The notes under the pieces were generated by a model. That model saw only the letters and a program-made list of their open reading frames with translations. It did no database searches and was not told the DNA's origin. Position numbers and translations under genes: made by a program. 22,550 nucleotides of DNA from Alphaproteobacteria bacterium HGW-Alphaproteobacteria-13 (GTDB lineage Bacteria; Pseudomonadota; Alphaproteobacteria; Sphingomonadales; Sphingomonadaceae), in the NCBI GenBank assembly GCA_002842935.1, contig PHEM01000011.1, positions 1 through 22,550 of the forward strand, written 5' to 3'. Numbering within the stretch: the stretch's first letter is position 1; every line of letters starts with the position of its first letter. Positions 21,594-22,550 of the stretch are shown here, piece by piece.

Positions 21594-22550
21594 CCGGCCC
21601 GCGCTTCGGGGCGCTATCCGACATACGGATCATCGACCTCACGCAAATGCTTGCCGGACCCTATGGCACGATGATGCTGGCCGATCAGGGCGCGCATGTC
21701 ATCAAGGTCGAAAGCCCCGAAGGCGATATGAGCCGGGACGCGACCGGCGCGGCGGCAGGCACCGGAGACGGGCGGCGGCTGTCGGGCTATTTCCAGAGCA
21801 TCGGACGCAACAAGGACAGCGTCGTTCTCGACCTCAAGACGCCCGGCGGGGTGCAGGCGCTGAAGGCTCTGGTCCGCGATGCCGACGCGGTGGTCGAGAA
21901 TTTTCGTTCCGGCGTCATGGAGCGGCTCGGGCTGGGCTGGGATGTGCTGCGAGCGATCAATCCGCGCCTCGTCTATGGATGCCTGCGCGGCTTCGGCGAT
22001 CCGCGCACCGGCGCGTCGCCTTATCAGAACTGGCCCGCGTTCGACGTCGTCGCGCAAGCGATGGGCGGTATCATGGCGATCACGGGTCCCGACGCCATGA
22101 CGCCGACGAAAGTCGGGCCGGGCGTCGGCGACATCGTGCCGGGCATCATGCTGGGCTTTGGTGTGCTGGCGGCGATCCACCATGCCCGGCGGACCGGCGA
22201 GGGACAATTCGTCGACGTGGCGATGACCGACGCCGTGCTCGCCGTGTGTGAACGCAGCGTGTGGCAGCACTCTTTCGACGGAGTGCTTCCGGGACCGGAG
22301 GGCAATCACCATCCCTTCCTCTGCCCCTTCGGCATGTATCCGGCGGCCGATGGTCATGTGACGCTGGCGGCGCATATCGATGCTTTCTTCGTCGCGCTGT
22401 GCGAGGCACTGGGCGCGCCGCAGCTTGCGACCGATCCCGATTTCGCCCGGCGAGAGGCGCGTTCGGCCAACAGGCTGCGCCTGATCCAGATCCTTGGCGA
22501 CATCACGCGGCGCTTCACCAAGGCGGAGCTGGTCGCGCGCCTCGGCGGGC
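21590..22550 (+). CDS. CaiB/BaiF family CoA-transferase (class III), 3' end cut by window edge
   Basis: Family III CoA-transferases move CoA between acyl groups through an enzyme-bound aspartyl-CoA thioester. About 320 of roughly 380-400 residues are visible. The N-terminus carries the signature RIIDLTQMLAGPYGTMMLAD (13-32) and IKVESPEGD. NKDSVVLDLKTPGG is about 74-87, followed by VENFRSGVMERLGLG. Asp181 in GPGVGDIVPGIMLGFG aligns with the catalytic Asp169 of formyl-CoA transferase. The GTG start at 21590 overlaps the previous stop by four bases (GTGA), with GGGGTGA just upstream. It probably activates or recycles the substrate handled by the two MaoC subunits. Confidence 0.9.
   Translation, partial: MTGPRFGALSDIRIIDLTQMLAGPYGTMMLADQGAHVIKVESPEGDMSRDATGAAAGTGDGRRLSGYFQSIGRNKDSVVLDLKTPGGVQALKALVRDADAVVENFRSGVMERLGLGWDVLRAINPRLVYGCLRGFGDPRTGASPYQNWPAFDVVAQAMGGIMAITGPDAMTPTKVGPGVGDIVPGIMLGFGVLAAIHHARRTGEGQFVDVAMTDAVLAVCERSVWQHSFDGVLPGPEGNHHPFLCPFGMYPAADGHVTLAAHIDAFFVALCEALGAPQLATDPDFARREARSANRLRLIQILGDITRRFTKAELVARLGG

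Noticed and set aside
1..22550. CRISPR arrays, tRNA/rRNA genes, insertion sequences, phage attachment sites
   Set aside because: I looked for regularly spaced repeats, cloverleaf-like sequences and transposase motifs and found none that stand up.

Overview
The window is GC-rich DNA that is mostly a flagellar locus of an alphaproteobacterium, most likely a member of the Sphingomonadales. That placement is an inference from base composition, the style of the proteins and the flagellar gene order; there is no 16S or other marker gene. Very long antisense open frames are an effect of the high GC and are not annotated.

Layout. (1) 1-2756: a 3'-truncated fadH-type 2,4-dienoyl-CoA reductase gene (minus strand), divergent from a broken TetR-family regulator gene (plus strand), with two operator-like palindromes between them. 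The regulator gene has lost the DNA that should encode its recognition helix. A long inverted repeat lies between the regulator and the next gene. (2) 2757-13548: one minus-strand block holding flgB-C-D-E-F-G-H-I-J-K-L, then motA-motB, then a sigma-54 enhancer-binding regulator of the FlbD/FleQ type. (3) 13549-13796: a divergent control region with two excellent sigma-54 (-24/-12) promoters, one for flgB and one for flgA. (4) 13797-15115: flgA with a strong terminator, then flgM and a flgN-like gene. (5) 15148-18886: a third sigma-54 promoter driving a lytic transglycosylase gene, flhA and fliA, all translationally overlapped. (6) 18926-22550: an FCD-type GntR regulator, divergent from a SnoaL-like gene, two overlapping MaoC-like hydratase genes and a truncated CaiB/BaiF CoA-transferase gene. 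This looks like an acyl-CoA catabolic module unrelated to motility.

How it works together (inference). The sigma-54 activator would switch on the rod/hook operon, flgA and the flhA-fliA operon. FliA (sigma-28), held by FlgM until the hook is finished, would then switch on late genes, probably including motAB and flgMN. Candidate enhancer sites of the form GTCA-N6-YGAC sit upstream of all three sigma-54 promoters.

What stands out is a reduced flagellum. FlgE lacks the room for its outer D2 domain, FlgD is only the N-terminal cap segment, FlgJ lacks its muramidase domain, and FlgH lacks the lipobox cysteine. The transglycosylase in the flhA operon has no Sec signal and could replace the missing FlgJ activity. 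I see no wholly new system, CRISPR array, insertion sequence or RNA gene. No gene-free stretch exceeds 300 bases.
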